The notes: generated by a model not told the origin, from the sequence alone. Positions 25,075-33,779 are shown, numbered from the stretch's first letter. The stretch: 64,000 nucleotides of DNA from JACCZR01 sp963830065 (GCA_963830065.1 CAWHLA010000002.1:8216-72215); one strand, 5' to 3'. Program-made: numbers and translations.

Positions 25075-26643
25075 GTGGGCCAGGACAACAAGAAGCTCGT
25101 TCTCGCGGCAATGGTCTTCGCCGTCGCAATGCTGTTCATCGACCAGACGATCGTCGCGCTGGCGATTCCGGAGCTCCAGCGCGACGTCGGGCTCTCCTCG
25201 ACGGGCGCGCAGTGGATCATCAACGGCTACCTGGTAGCGCTCTCGGCGCTGTTCGCGCTCGGCGGGAAGGTCGCCGACGTGATGGGCCGCCAGCGCGTCC
25301 TGATCGTGAGCGTGGCGGTCTTCGCCACGGCATCGACCCTCTGCGGGCTCACGCCGACGGGCGACATCGGGGAGGCGTGGATGATCTTCTTCCGCGTCAT
25401 CCAGGGCGGGAGCGCGGCGTTCGTGTTCCCCGCTGCGCTGGCGATCGTCGTGGCCGTCTACCCGCTGCGCGAGCGCGGGCGAGCGCTGGCGATCTTCTTC
25501 TCGGTCTCGGGCGGGCTCACCGCGGTCGGCCCGCTGCTCGGCGGCGTCCTGACCGAGTGGACTTGGCGCTCGATCTTCTGGATCAACATCCCCGTTGCGA
25601 TCATCGCCATCCTGCTCACGCTGCGGGCCAAGCCGGGGGAGGAGCGGCACCCTGCGCCGATCGACGCGCGTGGCGCGGTGCTGGTCTCGGCAGGCATGGC
25701 CCTCTCCGTGGTCGGGCTGCAGCAGGCGAGCGCTTGGGGCTGGGACAGCCCCGCCACCTGGGGCTGTCTCGTCGCCGGCTTGGCGCTGCTGGCCGTGTTC
25801 GTGCGCACCGAGCTGCGAACCGAGCAGCCGCTCGTGCCCCTGCGCCTGTTCGCCGACCGTGGCTTCCGGATCGACAACGCGGTGCTGTTCCTGCTGTCGA
25901 TCTGCTTCGTGCCGCTGTTCTTCTTCGCCAGCCTCTACGCGCAGGTCGCGCTGGGAGAGAGCGCCTCGAACGCGGGCCTCTTCCTGCTCGTGTTCTTCGG
26001 CGGGTTCAGCATCGCCGCGCAATGGGGCGGGCGCATCCTCGACGCGCGTGGCGCGCGCCCGACCGTGGTCGCGGGCTGCGCGGTGGCCGCCGTCGGCTTC
26101 TTCCTATGGGGCAACAAGCTCGACGAGCTCTCGTTCGGGTCCCAGTGGCCCTACTTGGCCATCGCCGGCGCGGGGATCGGGCTGGTGCTGGGCCCGGTGA
26201 GCACCGATGCGGTGAACCGCGCGTCGGCGGCCACCTACGGCGCGGTGACCGGCTTGACCCAGACGGTGCGCAACTTCGGGGGCAGCCTCGGCCTCGCGGT
26301 GCTGGGCTCGCTGCTGATCACGCAGACCGTCACGCGCGTGGAGGACACGCTGGGCAAGGCCGGCGTCCCCAAGCGCGTGTCCGACCGGATCGCCCACGAG
26401 ATCTCGGGAGGCGGCGCGGGCGCGGGCGCGGGCGGCGGGGGCGGGGCGCCGGCGCCGCGCAAGCTGGTCGAGGCCGTGCAGACGGACTTCGCCGAAGCCG
26501 TGCGAACCGTGGTGTGGGGCATGTCGGGCGCCATGGCGGTGGCCTTCGTGGTGGCGCTGATCGCCATGCCCAGCGGCCGGGCCGGCGAGCAGCCGGTGCA
26601 GGCGCCGGGCGACGAGGGCGAGCCGGAGGGCGCGCCCGCCTAG
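25075..26643 (+). CDS. MFS drug:proton antiporter, DHA2 (14-TM) family
   Basis: GTG 25075 opens just before the first membrane helix; GTG 25030 is an alternative. About 522 residues show the DHA2 pattern: motif C-like IDQTIVALAIPELQRDVG in TM1, motif A after TM2 (GGKVADVMGRQRVLIVS), a conserved WIINGYLVALSALFALGG and the mid-protein WTWRSIFWINIPVAI. Fourteen hydrophobic segments can be counted. An unusual Gly/Ala run (SGGGAGAGAGGGGGAPAP) lies before the last helix on the cytoplasmic side. Such pumps export hydrophobic compounds using the proton gradient. The substrate is unknown. It diverges from the VOC gene. Confidence 0.9.
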   Translation: MGQDNKKLVLAAMVFAVAMLFIDQTIVALAIPELQRDVGLSSTGAQWIINGYLVALSALFALGGKVADVMGRQRVLIVSVAVFATASTLCGLTPTGDIGEAWMIFFRVIQGGSAAFVFPAALAIVVAVYPLRERGRALAIFFSVSGGLTAVGPLLGGVLTEWTWRSIFWINIPVAIIAILLTLRAKPGEERHPAPIDARGAVLVSAGMALSVVGLQQASAWGWDSPATWGCLVAGLALLAVFVRTELRTEQPLVPLRLFADRGFRIDNAVLFLLSICFVPLFFFASLYAQVALGESASNAGLFLLVFFGGFSIAAQWGGRILDARGARPTVVAGCAVAAVGFFLWGNKLDELSFGSQWPYLAIAGAGIGLVLGPVSTDAVNRASAATYGAVTGLTQTVRNFGGSLGLAVLGSLLITQTVTRVEDTLGKAGVPKRVSDRIAHEISGGGAGAGAGGGGGAPAPRKLVEAVQTDFAEAVRTVVWGMSGAMAVAFVVALIAMPSGRAGEQPVQAPGDEGEPEGAPA

Positions 26644-26679
26644 CGACGCCGGCTACCGACCCCGTCCGCGTCGAACGCG

Positions 26680-27819
26680 TTGCGGACAATTTCGGCATCC
26701 TCCTTCGACATCGCCCGCGCAGTATCCCCACGGATCGTTCTCTTCGGAGCCACCGGCTACACCGGCGAGCTCGTGGCGCGCGCGCTCGTGGAGCGGGGCG
26801 CCCGTCCTTTGCTCGCGGCCCGCTCGCAGGAGCGGCTGGCGGCGCTCGCCGATGAGCTCGGTGGTCTCGAGACACAGGTCGCCGACGTTTCGCGTCCGGA
26901 ATCGGTGCGGGCTCTTGTCGAGCCCGGCGATGTCCTGCTCTCGACAGTTGGCCCGTTCGGGCGATGGGGTGGTCCGGCGGTCGAGGCTGCGATCGACGCC
27001 GGCGCCACCTACATCGACTCCACCGGAGAGCCGGCCTTCATCCGCCGCGTCTTCGAGGAGTACGGCTCGCGGGCGGTCGAGTCCGGCTGCACGCTGCTCA
27101 CCGCGTTCGGGTACGACTGGGTGCCCGGGAATCTCGCCGGCGCTCTGGCGCTGCGCGATGCGGGTTCCGCGGCATCGCGCGTCGAGATCGGTTACTTCAG
27201 CAGCGGCGGTGGCACGAGCGGCGGCACCCAGGCGAGCGCGATGGGCGCGCTGCTCGAACCGTCGTTCGCCTTCCGCGACGGAAGACTCGGCAGCGAACGC
27301 AGCGGAGCGCGCGTCGACACGTTCGAGCTCCCGGGCGGCAAACACCGCCGGGCGGTGAGCGTCGGCGGATCGGAGCACTTCACCTTGCCGCCGCTGCACC
27401 CTGAGCTGCGGGAGGTCGACGTGCTGCTCGGCATGGCGGGCGGGCACGTGCGCTACATGCCGGCCATCTCGGGCGCAATCACCGCCGTGACCAAGCTCCC
27501 CCCGGCGCGTGCCGGCATCCGCGCCCTGCTGCGGCGGCAGGTGAAGGGGTCCACCGGCGGCCCCGACACGGCGTCGCGGAAGCAGAGCAGCTCGACGGTC
27601 AAGGCCGTGGCGTCCTCCGCGGACGGCGAGGTCTTGAGCACGGTGACCGTCGAAGGAGTCAACCCGTACACCTTCACCGGCGAGATCCTCGCCTGGGGTG
27701 CGATGACGGCGGCCGACGTCGGTGTCAGCGGCGCCGGCGCGCTGGGGCCCGTGGCCGCGTTCGGGCTGGACGAGCTCGAGCAGGGCGTTCAGGGCGCCGG
27801 CATCAGTCGGGGCAGCTGA
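26680..27819 (+). CDS. Saccharopine-dehydrogenase-like / trans-acting enoyl reductase family
   Basis: The start is TTG 26680. No ATG or GTG precedes the Rossmann strand, so the start is uncertain. The N-terminus RIVLFGATGYTGELVARAL (about 18-36) is the NAD(P)-binding motif GxxGxxG of the saccharopine-reductase-like group. Family phrases follow: LLSTVGPFGRWGGPAVEA, YIDSTGEPAFIR and FGYDWVPGNLAG. Related proteins include the mycobacterial trans-acting enoyl reductase used in lipid synthesis. The C-terminus GEILAWGAMTAADVG is typical. It is probably an NAD(P)H-dependent reductase of lipid or polyketide intermediates. The substrate is not known. Confidence 0.85.
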   Translation: MRTISASSFDIARAVSPRIVLFGATGYTGELVARALVERGARPLLAARSQERLAALADELGGLETQVADVSRPESVRALVEPGDVLLSTVGPFGRWGGPAVEAAIDAGATYIDSTGEPAFIRRVFEEYGSRAVESGCTLLTAFGYDWVPGNLAGALALRDAGSAASRVEIGYFSSGGGTSGGTQASAMGALLEPSFAFRDGRLGSERSGARVDTFELPGGKHRRAVSVGGSEHFTLPPLHPELREVDVLLGMAGGHVRYMPAISGAITAVTKLPPARAGIRALLRRQVKGSTGGPDTASRKQSSSTVKAVASSADGEVLSTVTVEGVNPYTFTGEILAWGAMTAADVGVSGAGALGPVAAFGLDELEQGVQGAGISRGS

Positions 27820-27829
27820 AGCCCGGCCG

Positions 27830-28597
27830 CTAGGCGCGTGCCGGCGACTCGTACTCGACCATCGCCGTGCCTACGTCCTCAAAGCCGATCCGGCGATAGA
27901 GGTCCGCACCCATTGCGGAGGCACCCAGCCACGCGGCCTGGGCTCCCAGGGCGAAGCCGGCGCGCGTCGCCGTGCGTGTGAGCGCTTCGCCCAGCCCACG
28001 TCGACGAGCGCTCTCAACGGTCGCCACGTAGAAGATGCCGCACACGCCGTGGCTTAGCAGTGTCATCGCGCATGCGACGGGTCCGTCGCCGGCGTACGCG
28101 ACGTACGCCGCCAGATGCGGCGCGACGAGCACCTGGTCATGAAAGAGCAGCGGCGCGCGTTCGCGCTCACCCGGATCGTCATTGGCCTCCGCGACGACGT
28201 GGCCGTAGTCGGCGACGCCCTCCGCGTCGACGACGGGCCGTACGTCGACCCCGTCCGGAAGCGATGACTCCTCCGGTGGCGTGGCACGCATCATCGGGAG
28301 CTCGGTCCACTCAGGGCGGTAGCCCCGGGCGGCCGCCGCATCCACGAGATCCGCCTCGTCCGGCGTACGGGCGAGAAGGATGTGCTCAGAGCCGAAGTAC
28401 TCAGCTACGCGCTCGACTGCCGTCGCCGCATCGAGGTCGGCGTCGACTCGCATCGCTACGCGCAAGTACCGGCTCGGCCCGGCGACCAACAGCAAGCCGC
28501 CCTCCTCGTACACCGCTCCGCCGGACCAGCGGATCATCTCCCGCCACAGCTCTTGCTCGTTGAGCTGCGTAGCGCGCACTCTGAGGTCACTCCCCAT
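27830..28597 (-). CDS. GNAT-family N-acetyltransferase
   Basis: ATG 28597 gives 255 residues. The N-terminal half (about 10-130) is a non-catalytic-like GNAT module. The C-terminal half (about 130-255) carries the acetyl-CoA motif: VATVESARRRGLGEALTRTATR (motif A, R-x-x-G-x-G/A), followed by AWLGASAMGADLYRRIGFEDVGTAMVEYE, the usual GNAT end (YRRIGF). The family transfers an acetyl group to an amine. The acceptor is not deducible. An open frame upstream to 28705 has no start before MGSDLRVRATQ that looks real. Confidence 0.85.
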   Translation of the reverse strand: MGSDLRVRATQLNEQELWREMIRWSGGAVYEEGGLLLVAGPSRYLRVAMRVDADLDAATAVERVAEYFGSEHILLARTPDEADLVDAAAARGYRPEWTELPMMRATPPEESSLPDGVDVRPVVDAEGVADYGHVVAEANDDPGERERAPLLFHDQVLVAPHLAAYVAYAGDGPVACAMTLLSHGVCGIFYVATVESARRRGLGEALTRTATRAGFALGAQAAWLGASAMGADLYRRIGFEDVGTAMVEYESPARA

Positions 28598-28643
28598 CGG
28601 CCGGACACCACCGTACGCCCAAACAAAGGCGGCTGAGGAGTTT

Positions 28644-28763
28644 TCAGGAGGGGAGGTGTCCTCGCCCCGGCGACAGCGGCCTGCCCACGGCCTCGCCGTA
28701 GCCAAACGCCGCGATCACCGCGAGCACCAGCGACTCGGTGGTCTTGCGTATCTCCTCGGTCAT
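28644..28763 (-). CDS. Possible 39-residue small protein
   Basis: ATG 28763 to TGA 28644 encodes 39 residues beginning TEEIRKTTESLVLAVIAAFG, a charged start followed by a hydrophobic helix, and ending GRPLSPGRGHLPS. It reads more like protein than its surroundings and ends 46 bp before the GNAT start, so it may be a small leader gene. There is no ribosome-binding site stronger than the upstream GGCGGA. Low confidence. Confidence 0.3.
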   Translation of the reverse strand: MTEEIRKTTESLVLAVIAAFGYGEAVGRPLSPGRGHLPS

Positions 28764-28878
28764 TCCGCCGGCCACGGTAGGCCGCGCTCATGAAGCGTTT
28801 CTCAAACCTCTCGCCACCTTATGATCCCGCAATGGCTGAGGCTCACACGCGCCCCGGCGCGCGACGACTGAGCCGCGA

Positions 28879-30117
28879 GTGACGTCTCTCGAGTCCACCA
28901 ACCAGTACATCCGGGAGGCGTCCCGGATCATGGAGCTGGGCTCACGGGTCGAGCGGCTGCTCCTGTCGGTTGAGGCCGAGCACACCGTGACGCTTCCGAT
29001 CGAGCTCGACAACGGCGAGCTCGGGGTGTTCAGCGGCTACCGGATGCAGCACAACTCCGCTCGCGGCCCCATGAAGGGCGGCCTGCGCTTCCACCCCAGC
29101 GTCGACGCCGAGGAGGCGCAGTCGCTCGCCTCCCTGATGACCTGGAAGACCGCGCTGGTGAACATCCCGTTCGGGGGTGCGAAGGGCGGTATCTGCTGCG
29201 ACCCCGCGACGATGTCGCAGGGAGAGCTGGAGCGGCTGACCCGCAAGCTCGTCCAGCGGATCGCGCCCGAGATCGGGCCCCAGCGCGACATCCCGGCACC
29301 CGACGTGAACACCAACGCCCAGGTGATGTCGTGGATCATGGACGAGTACTCGCGCGTGGAGGACTACAACCCGGCGGCGGTGACCGGCAAGCCTCCGGAG
29401 CTGCAGGGCAGCGAGGGCCGCGAGGCGGCCACCGGGCGGGGCGTGATCAACGTCCTGGAGGCCTACCTCCAAGACCTCGGCCGGTCGTTCGACGGGGCTA
29501 CGGTGTCCATCCAGGGCTTCGGCAACGTCGGCTCCTACGCGGCGCTGCTCGCGCACGAGCTCGGCGCGAAGGTGGTGGCCGTGAGCGACGTCACGGCGGC
29601 CATATCGTGCCCGGACGGCCTCGACGTCGCCACCCTGTTCGAGGACTACGCCCGCCCGCGGCGTCCGCTGGCGGAGTACGAGGCGGAGGGGGTGTCGTTC
29701 GTGGAGCCCGAGGAGGTGCTGACCGCGGAGGTCGACGTGCTGATCCCCGCCGCCCTGGGCGGCGCGATCACCGCGGAGGTCGCGCGGGAGCTGCGCGCCG
29801 GGGTGATCGCAGAGGCGGCCAACGCGCCGACCCTGCCCGACGCCGACGAGATCCTCGCCGAGCGGGAGATACCCGTGCTGCCCGACATCCTGGCCAACGC
29901 CGGCGGGGTCACCGTCAGCTACTTCGAGTGGGCGCAGAACATCCAGTGCTTTCGGTGGAGCGAGGAGGAGGTCAACCGGCGCCTGCGGGAGGTCATGACC
30001 GGCACCTACCGAACGGTGGCCGACCTGGTCGCCAACCGGGGCCTGACCTGGCGCACCGCGGCGTTCATCGTGGCGCTGGGCCGGGTGGCCAAGGCGACCG
30101 TGCTGCGCGGGGTCTGA
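28879..30117 (+). CDS. gdhA: Glutamate dehydrogenase (Glu/Leu/Phe/Val family)
   Basis: GTG 28879 starts a 412-residue protein of the hexameric GDH size. Motifs: YRMQHNSARGPMKGGLRFHP with a catalytic-pocket Lys, KTALVNIPFGGAKGGI with a second catalytic Lys, the active-site Asp region RDIPAPDVNTN, and the NAD(P) fold GFGNVGSYAA. The long C-terminal phrase EREIPVLPDILANAGGVTVSYFEW is classic. It interconverts glutamate and 2-oxoglutarate plus ammonia. Coenzyme preference cannot be called reliably. It starts a two-gene set with a cNMP-binding protein 4 bp downstream, so nitrogen metabolism is a reasonable context. Confidence 0.95.
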   Translation: MTSLESTNQYIREASRIMELGSRVERLLLSVEAEHTVTLPIELDNGELGVFSGYRMQHNSARGPMKGGLRFHPSVDAEEAQSLASLMTWKTALVNIPFGGAKGGICCDPATMSQGELERLTRKLVQRIAPEIGPQRDIPAPDVNTNAQVMSWIMDEYSRVEDYNPAAVTGKPPELQGSEGREAATGRGVINVLEAYLQDLGRSFDGATVSIQGFGNVGSYAALLAHELGAKVVAVSDVTAAISCPDGLDVATLFEDYARPRRPLAEYEAEGVSFVEPEEVLTAEVDVLIPAALGGAITAEVARELRAGVIAEAANAPTLPDADEILAEREIPVLPDILANAGGVTVSYFEWAQNIQCFRWSEEEVNRRLREVMTGTYRTVADLVANRGLTWRTAAFIVALGRVAKATVLRGV

Positions 30118-30121
30118 CCGG

Positions 30122-30652
30122 GTGGTCGAAGCGGCTGCCCTGCGCCGTTTCCCGCCCTTCGGGGAGTTGGGCGACGACGACCTCGCCGTGGCCGCCGAGG
30201 CGCTCGACGGGGTCACGCTCGCGGCGGGCGAGACCCTGTTCAGCGAAGGCGACGCGGGCAGCTCGGCCTACCTGGTGGTCACCGGCGAGGTCGACATCCG
30301 GGGCGCCGGCGACGACGGCGACCACGAGCTGGTCACCCTGGGGGCCGGTGCGACGTTGGGCCAGCTCGGCCTGCTCCTCGACCAGCCCCGGTCGACGAGC
30401 GTGGTGGCACGTAGTGACGCCGCGCTGTGGGAGATAACCCAGGCGGCCCTGTGGGCCGGGCTGGACGACGGCGACGCGTGGGCGTCCCGGTTCCTGTTCG
30501 CCGCGGCGAAGGCACTTGCCGAGCGCCTCGGAGCGGTGAGCGAGCAGCTGGTGGCCTTTCTCGACGCCGGCTCGCATCAGGAGGCGCCGCCGGCCCGCGT
30601 CGCCGAGCTGGAGCAGCTGCGCGAGCGGCTGTTCAGCGAGTGGTCGTTCTGA
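30122..30652 (+). CDS. Cyclic-nucleotide-binding-domain protein without HTH
   Basis: The start is GTG 30122, 4 bp after the GDH stop. The 176-residue product has one CNB beta-barrel (about 10-125): FPPFGELGDDDLAVAAEALDG, GETLFSEGDAGSSAYLVVTGEVDI, GATLGQLGLLLDQPRSTSVVARSDAALWEI. The phosphate-binding cassette is altered: the expected GE...RxA appears as GQ...RST, so cAMP binding is uncertain. There is no helix-turn-helix after it, only a helical tail. It could modulate GDH or be a scaffold. It converges on the DUF2867 gene with a 20-bp tail overlap. Confidence 0.8.
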   Translation: MVEAAALRRFPPFGELGDDDLAVAAEALDGVTLAAGETLFSEGDAGSSAYLVVTGEVDIRGAGDDGDHELVTLGAGATLGQLGLLLDQPRSTSVVARSDAALWEITQAALWAGLDDGDAWASRFLFAAAKALAERLGAVSEQLVAFLDAGSHQEAPPARVAELEQLRERLFSEWSF

Positions 30653-31229
30653 GCTCGCGCGCCCGCCACTGACGGCCGATCTCGGCGATCACCTGCGGGT
30701 ACACGAGCAGGTGCCGGAACGGCGTGATCGCGACCATGTAGGCGTCCCCGAGCACACCGTTCGGCTTCACGTACACGGCCATCTGGCCCCGGTAGCCGCC
30801 CGATTCGTCCGGCACCCAGCCGAGGTGGAGGATGCCGTGCACGGTCTGATTGGCGATCTCGGCCGCCCACTCGTCTTCCGTCAGGTACAGCGGGCTGAAC
30901 GGGAGGTCGCTGAAGTCCGGCCCGGAAGGGCCGTCGCGCAGGTCGGCGGGCAGCCGGTCGCGCAGGGTGGGCACCCTGGAGCCGAGGCCGGTGTCCGGCT
31001 CGTCCCAGCCGAGCAGCTCGCCGGCCTTCCACCGGATGGCGAAGAGCGCGCGGACGACCGCGGGGGATCCCTGCGACGGGTCGGACGAGGCGATCAGCTC
31101 CACCAGCCGCGGGAAGTCGTCGGCTCCGCCCGGCGTCGGCAGCGCCCAGACGTCCTCGAGCCGGAAGTCGGGCGCGAGCTCGTGGATTCGCCACGGCCGC
31201 GAGGTCTGAGCGGTCTTCGGAAGCTTCAC
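30633..31229 (-). CDS. DUF2867 family protein
   Basis: GTG 31229 overlaps the stop of the molybdopterin-domain gene by 4 bp (GTGA), so the two are coupled. The 198-residue protein matches the DUF2867 layout: PWRIHELAPDFRLEDVWALPTPGGADDF at the N-terminus, a middle segment (FAIRWKAGELLGWD) and the end phrase GQMAVYVKPNGVLGDAYMVAITPFRHLLVYP. There is no signal peptide. The molecular function is not known. The family is often next to SAM-dependent or oxidoreductase genes and may be a ligand-binding domain. Confidence 0.85.
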   Translation of the reverse strand: MKLPKTAQTSRPWRIHELAPDFRLEDVWALPTPGGADDFPRLVELIASSDPSQGSPAVVRALFAIRWKAGELLGWDEPDTGLGSRVPTLRDRLPADLRDGPSGPDFSDLPFSPLYLTEDEWAAEIANQTVHGILHLGWVPDESGGYRGQMAVYVKPNGVLGDAYMVAITPFRHLLVYPQVIAEIGRQWRARELRTTTR

Positions 31230-31948
31230 CGCTCGCCCTCCTCGTCCTTGCGGCTTCCCCGAGCGCTGAGGAACCTGAAGGGCGGGATCAGCAGCCGGTA
31301 GACGGGTCGCAGGAACCAGGCCGGCAGGGCGGGATTGCGCTCCTCCTCCCATACCCGCGCGCGCGGGTGGCGCCTGATGAGCGGCGAACGCAGCGAGACG
31401 CGGGCGAGCGAGGAGACCGCGCCGAGCTTGTCGGGGTCCGGCTGGGCGGTGCGGGGCTCGATGCGGCACAGGTGCTTGGTGCTGACGTATCCGTACTGGC
31501 TGGGGCTGACCAGCCGGACCGGCGCGCCGTGGTCGCTGTCGAGTGGGCGGCCGTCGAGCCGGTCGGCGATGAGCACGCCGTCCGCCAGGGCGTCCTCGAT
31601 CAGCACGGCCGACTCGAATCCGTCGAGACCGCCGAAGACGAGGTGGGTGATCGCCGTGTCCGCGTCCACCGCCGGCTGGATTACCTCCCGGTAGAAGGTC
31701 TCGACCGCGACGCCCTCCCAGCGCAGGCCGGTCGCCGTCCAGCCGGCCACGCAGTGGAAGTCCGCGGTGAGCTCACGACGGGGAAGCGTCGCCAGCTCGG
31801 TGAGCGGCAAAGTGAAGGGCTCGGTCACCGCGCCGCCGATCTCTATCGCGGGCTCACTGGGGACGGCCGGAGGGGGCCGGTGGAGGTGAGTGCCGAAGCG
31901 GGGGAACCCCTTGACTCGGTGCTGGCCCGGAGGCAGCGTCATATCCAT
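31226..31948 (-). CDS. Molybdopterin-domain oxidoreductase (sulfite oxidase/MsrP fold)
   Basis: The 240-residue protein (ATG 31948; a second ATG at 31942) carries the oxidoreductase molybdopterin-binding domain: LPRRELTADFHCVAGWTATGLRWEGV, in which Cys near residue 66 is the expected Mo ligand, then FESAVLIEDAL and HGAPVRLVSPSQYGYVSTKHL. There is no Tat signal, unlike MsrP or YedY, and the heme domain of eukaryotic sulfite oxidase is absent, so it is likely cytoplasmic. The C-terminus has a hydrophobic patch (WFLRPVYRLLIPPFRFL) that could touch the membrane. Its start codon lies inside a palindrome also serving the TetR gene. Confidence 0.85.
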   Translation of the reverse strand: MDMTLPPGQHRVKGFPRFGTHLHRPPPAVPSEPAIEIGGAVTEPFTLPLTELATLPRRELTADFHCVAGWTATGLRWEGVAVETFYREVIQPAVDADTAITHLVFGGLDGFESAVLIEDALADGVLIADRLDGRPLDSDHGAPVRLVSPSQYGYVSTKHLCRIEPRTAQPDPDKLGAVSSLARVSLRSPLIRRHPRARVWEEERNPALPAWFLRPVYRLLIPPFRFLSARGSRKDEEGER

Positions 31949-31963
31949 ACGGTAGCGTATGGA
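31944..31963. promoter_or_regulatory. Palindromic operator between TetR and the molybdopterin-domain gene
   Basis: TCCATACG-GTAG-CGTATGGA is a perfect 8-bp inverted repeat with 4-bp spacer. It spans the ATG of the minus-strand oxidoreductase (31946-31948) and ends 5 bp before the TetR ATG, so a bound repressor would block both genes. This is the expected place and style of a TetR operator. Confidence 0.75.
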
Positions 31964-31968
31964 CCTGT

Positions 31969-32523
31969 ATGGCGCTCACTCGCACGCCTCGCAGTACCTG
32001 GATCGACGAGGGCCTGCGGGCCCTGGCCGCCGGCGGCCCGGATGCCGTGCGGATCGAGCCCCTGGCCAAGGCGCTCGGGGTCACCAAGGGCGGCTTCTAC
32101 TGGCACTTCGAGGGACGGCGGGCGCTGCTGGAGGAGATGCTCGACGCTTGGGAGCGGACGAGCGTCGACGAGGTGATCGAGCGCGTCGAGGGCGAGGGTG
32201 GCGACGCCCGCGCGCGGCTGCACCGGTTGTTCGCGATCGCCTCGTCCGGCGATGCGCGGCTGATCCTGCGGACCGACCTCGCGGTCCGCGACTGGGCCCG
32301 GCGCGACCGGGCGGTCGAGGCGCGCCTGCGACGAGTGGACAACCGCCGGATGGACTACATGCGCTCCCTGTTCGGCGCCTTCTGCGCCGACGAGGACGAG
32401 GTCGAGGCGCGCTGCATGATCGCGATGTCGCTGTTCATCGGCAGCCACTTCGTGGCCGGCGACCACGGGGAGCGCAGCCGCGCGGAGGTGCTCGACCTCG
32501 CCCTGAGGCGACTGGAGGCCTAG
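31969..32523 (+). CDS. TetR-family transcriptional regulator
   Basis: The 184-residue product starts ATG 31969. The N-terminal HTH is typical: STWIDEGLRALAAGGPDAVRIEPLAKALGVTKGGFYWHFEGRRALLEEML (GFYWHF is the TetR recognition-helix end). The C-terminal part is a helical ligand domain. It probably represses its own gene and the divergent molybdopterin-domain gene through the palindrome at 31944-31963. The leader is only about 5 nt from operator to start, so both transcripts may be nearly leaderless. The ligand is unknown. Confidence 0.9.
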   Translation: MALTRTPRSTWIDEGLRALAAGGPDAVRIEPLAKALGVTKGGFYWHFEGRRALLEEMLDAWERTSVDEVIERVEGEGGDARARLHRLFAIASSGDARLILRTDLAVRDWARRDRAVEARLRRVDNRRMDYMRSLFGAFCADEDEVEARCMIAMSLFIGSHFVAGDHGERSRAEVLDLALRRLEA

Positions 32524-32555
32524 CCGAGCCCGCGGCGGTGGCGGATACTGCGGCC

Positions 32556-33332
32556 ATGTACCTCGCGCGTGGTCGGCCCCATCCGCGCCTGGCCGGGATC
32601 GTGAGCGAGTATGCGGACTTCGCCGACCGCACGGGGGCTCCGACCGAGACGGGCGAGATGCCCGGTCGCACGGTGGTCGTCATCGTCGACCTCGATTCGG
32701 GGTGGACCGTCGAGGGGGAGCGGTTCGGCTCGTTCGCCGGGGGCGTGTACGCCCGTCCGGTCCGCGTCCGGCACGAAGGGTCGATGCGCGGGGTGCAGTT
32801 CGGCTTGGAGCCGCCGGCGGTTCGTGCCCTGCTGGGCGTGCCGGGGGGCGAGCTCGGACACCGCACGGTCGGCCTCGAGGACCTGCTGGGTGCCGAGGCC
32901 GGCCATCTGGCCGAGCGGCTCCATGACGCCCCCAGCGCCGCGGCGCGGTTCCGGGCCATCGACGAGGCGCTGATGCGCCGGCTCGACCGGGTGGAGACGC
33001 GGCCGCGACCGGACGTCGCGCGCGCGTGGAGACTGCTGCGCGAGAGCGGCGGCCGGCTGCGGGTCGATGGGCTGGCGGATGCCCTGGGCTGCTCGCGCCG
33101 CCACCTGGCCGACCGCTTCGCCGAAGAGGTGGGCGTTCCGCCGAAAGTCGCCGCGAGGCTGATCCGGTTCGAGGCCGCCAGGGCCCGCCTGGGCGAGGTC
33201 CCCCTGGCCCGGCTGGCGGCGGAGTGCGGCTTCTCGGACCAGGCGCACCTGGCGCGTGAGTTCCGGGCCCTGGGCGGCGCGCCGCCGACGCAGTTCCCAT
33301 TCGTTCAAGAGAACGGTGCCGCCGCGGCGTAG
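32556..33332 (+). CDS. AraC-family transcriptional regulator
   Basis: ATG 32556 gives 258 residues. The N-terminal sensing domain (about 1-150) resembles the uncharacterised DUF6597-type sensor (YLARGRPHPRLAGIVSEYADF, FAGGVYARPV, MRGVQFGLEPPAVRALLGVPGGEL). The C-terminal double HTH is clear: VDGLADALGCSRRHLADRFAEEVG (first helix pair) and ARLAAECGFSDQAHLAREFRALGG (second, with the DQAHLAREF signature). It follows the TetR gene by 32 bp and precedes a VOC gene by 10 bp, so it may control that operon. The effector is unknown. Confidence 0.88.
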   Translation: MYLARGRPHPRLAGIVSEYADFADRTGAPTETGEMPGRTVVVIVDLDSGWTVEGERFGSFAGGVYARPVRVRHEGSMRGVQFGLEPPAVRALLGVPGGELGHRTVGLEDLLGAEAGHLAERLHDAPSAAARFRAIDEALMRRLDRVETRPRPDVARAWRLLRESGGRLRVDGLADALGCSRRHLADRFAEEVGVPPKVAARLIRFEAARARLGEVPLARLAAECGFSDQAHLAREFRALGGAPPTQFPFVQENGAAAA

Positions 33333-33342
33333 CGTCGCGGTC

Positions 33343-33717
33343 ATGTCACAGACGATCTTTCCCTGCATCACCTTCCGGGACGCCAAGGCGTCATTCGACT
33401 GGCTCGAACGCGCCCTCGGCGCCGAACCGGTCGTCGTATACGAGGACGACGAGGGCCGCGTGGCTCACGCCGAGATCCGAATCGGCGAGAGCACGATCAT
33501 GGCCGGTGACGAGCGCGCGGGCTCGAAGGCCACCCCGGCCGGCGTGAGCGTCGTCTACGTGGTGGTCGAAGACGCCGACGCTGCGTACGAGCGCGCCCGC
33601 GCCGCCGGAGCGGAGGTCACCGAGCCCGTCGACCAGGACTACGGCTCGCGCGACATCACCGTGACCGACCCTGACGGGAACCGCTGGTCGCTCGGCACCT
33701 ACGCCGGCGAGGGCTGA
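33343..33717 (+). CDS. VOC (PhnB/glyoxalase-like) protein
   Basis: ATG 33343 gives 124 residues. The sequence has both modules: FRDAKASFDWLERALGAEPVVVY, with HAEIRIGESTIMAGDE as the strand pair, then VVYVVVEDADAAYERARAAGAEVTEP and YGSRDITVTDPDGNRWSLGTY. The last phrase, with D-P-D-G-N-x-W, is the usual end of PhnB/Ble-like VOC proteins. Metal ligands are likely but not certain. It starts 10 bp after the AraC gene, which suggests co-transcription with the TetR-AraC pair. Members bind antibiotics or act in dioxygenase or epimerase steps. Confidence 0.88.
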   Translation: MSQTIFPCITFRDAKASFDWLERALGAEPVVVYEDDEGRVAHAEIRIGESTIMAGDERAGSKATPAGVSVVYVVVEDADAAYERARAAGAEVTEPVDQDYGSRDITVTDPDGNRWSLGTYAGEG

Positions 33718-33779
33718 AGCTCAGCGGCGGCGGTCTGATCCGCGGCCGCACGGCCTCACCGCACGCAGGAGCCGTTCCG

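Noticed and set aside
25036..26022. 328-codon minus-strand frame over the MFS gene
   Set aside because: It is antisense to clear membrane helices and motifs, and its composition is Arg/Glu/His-rich noise.
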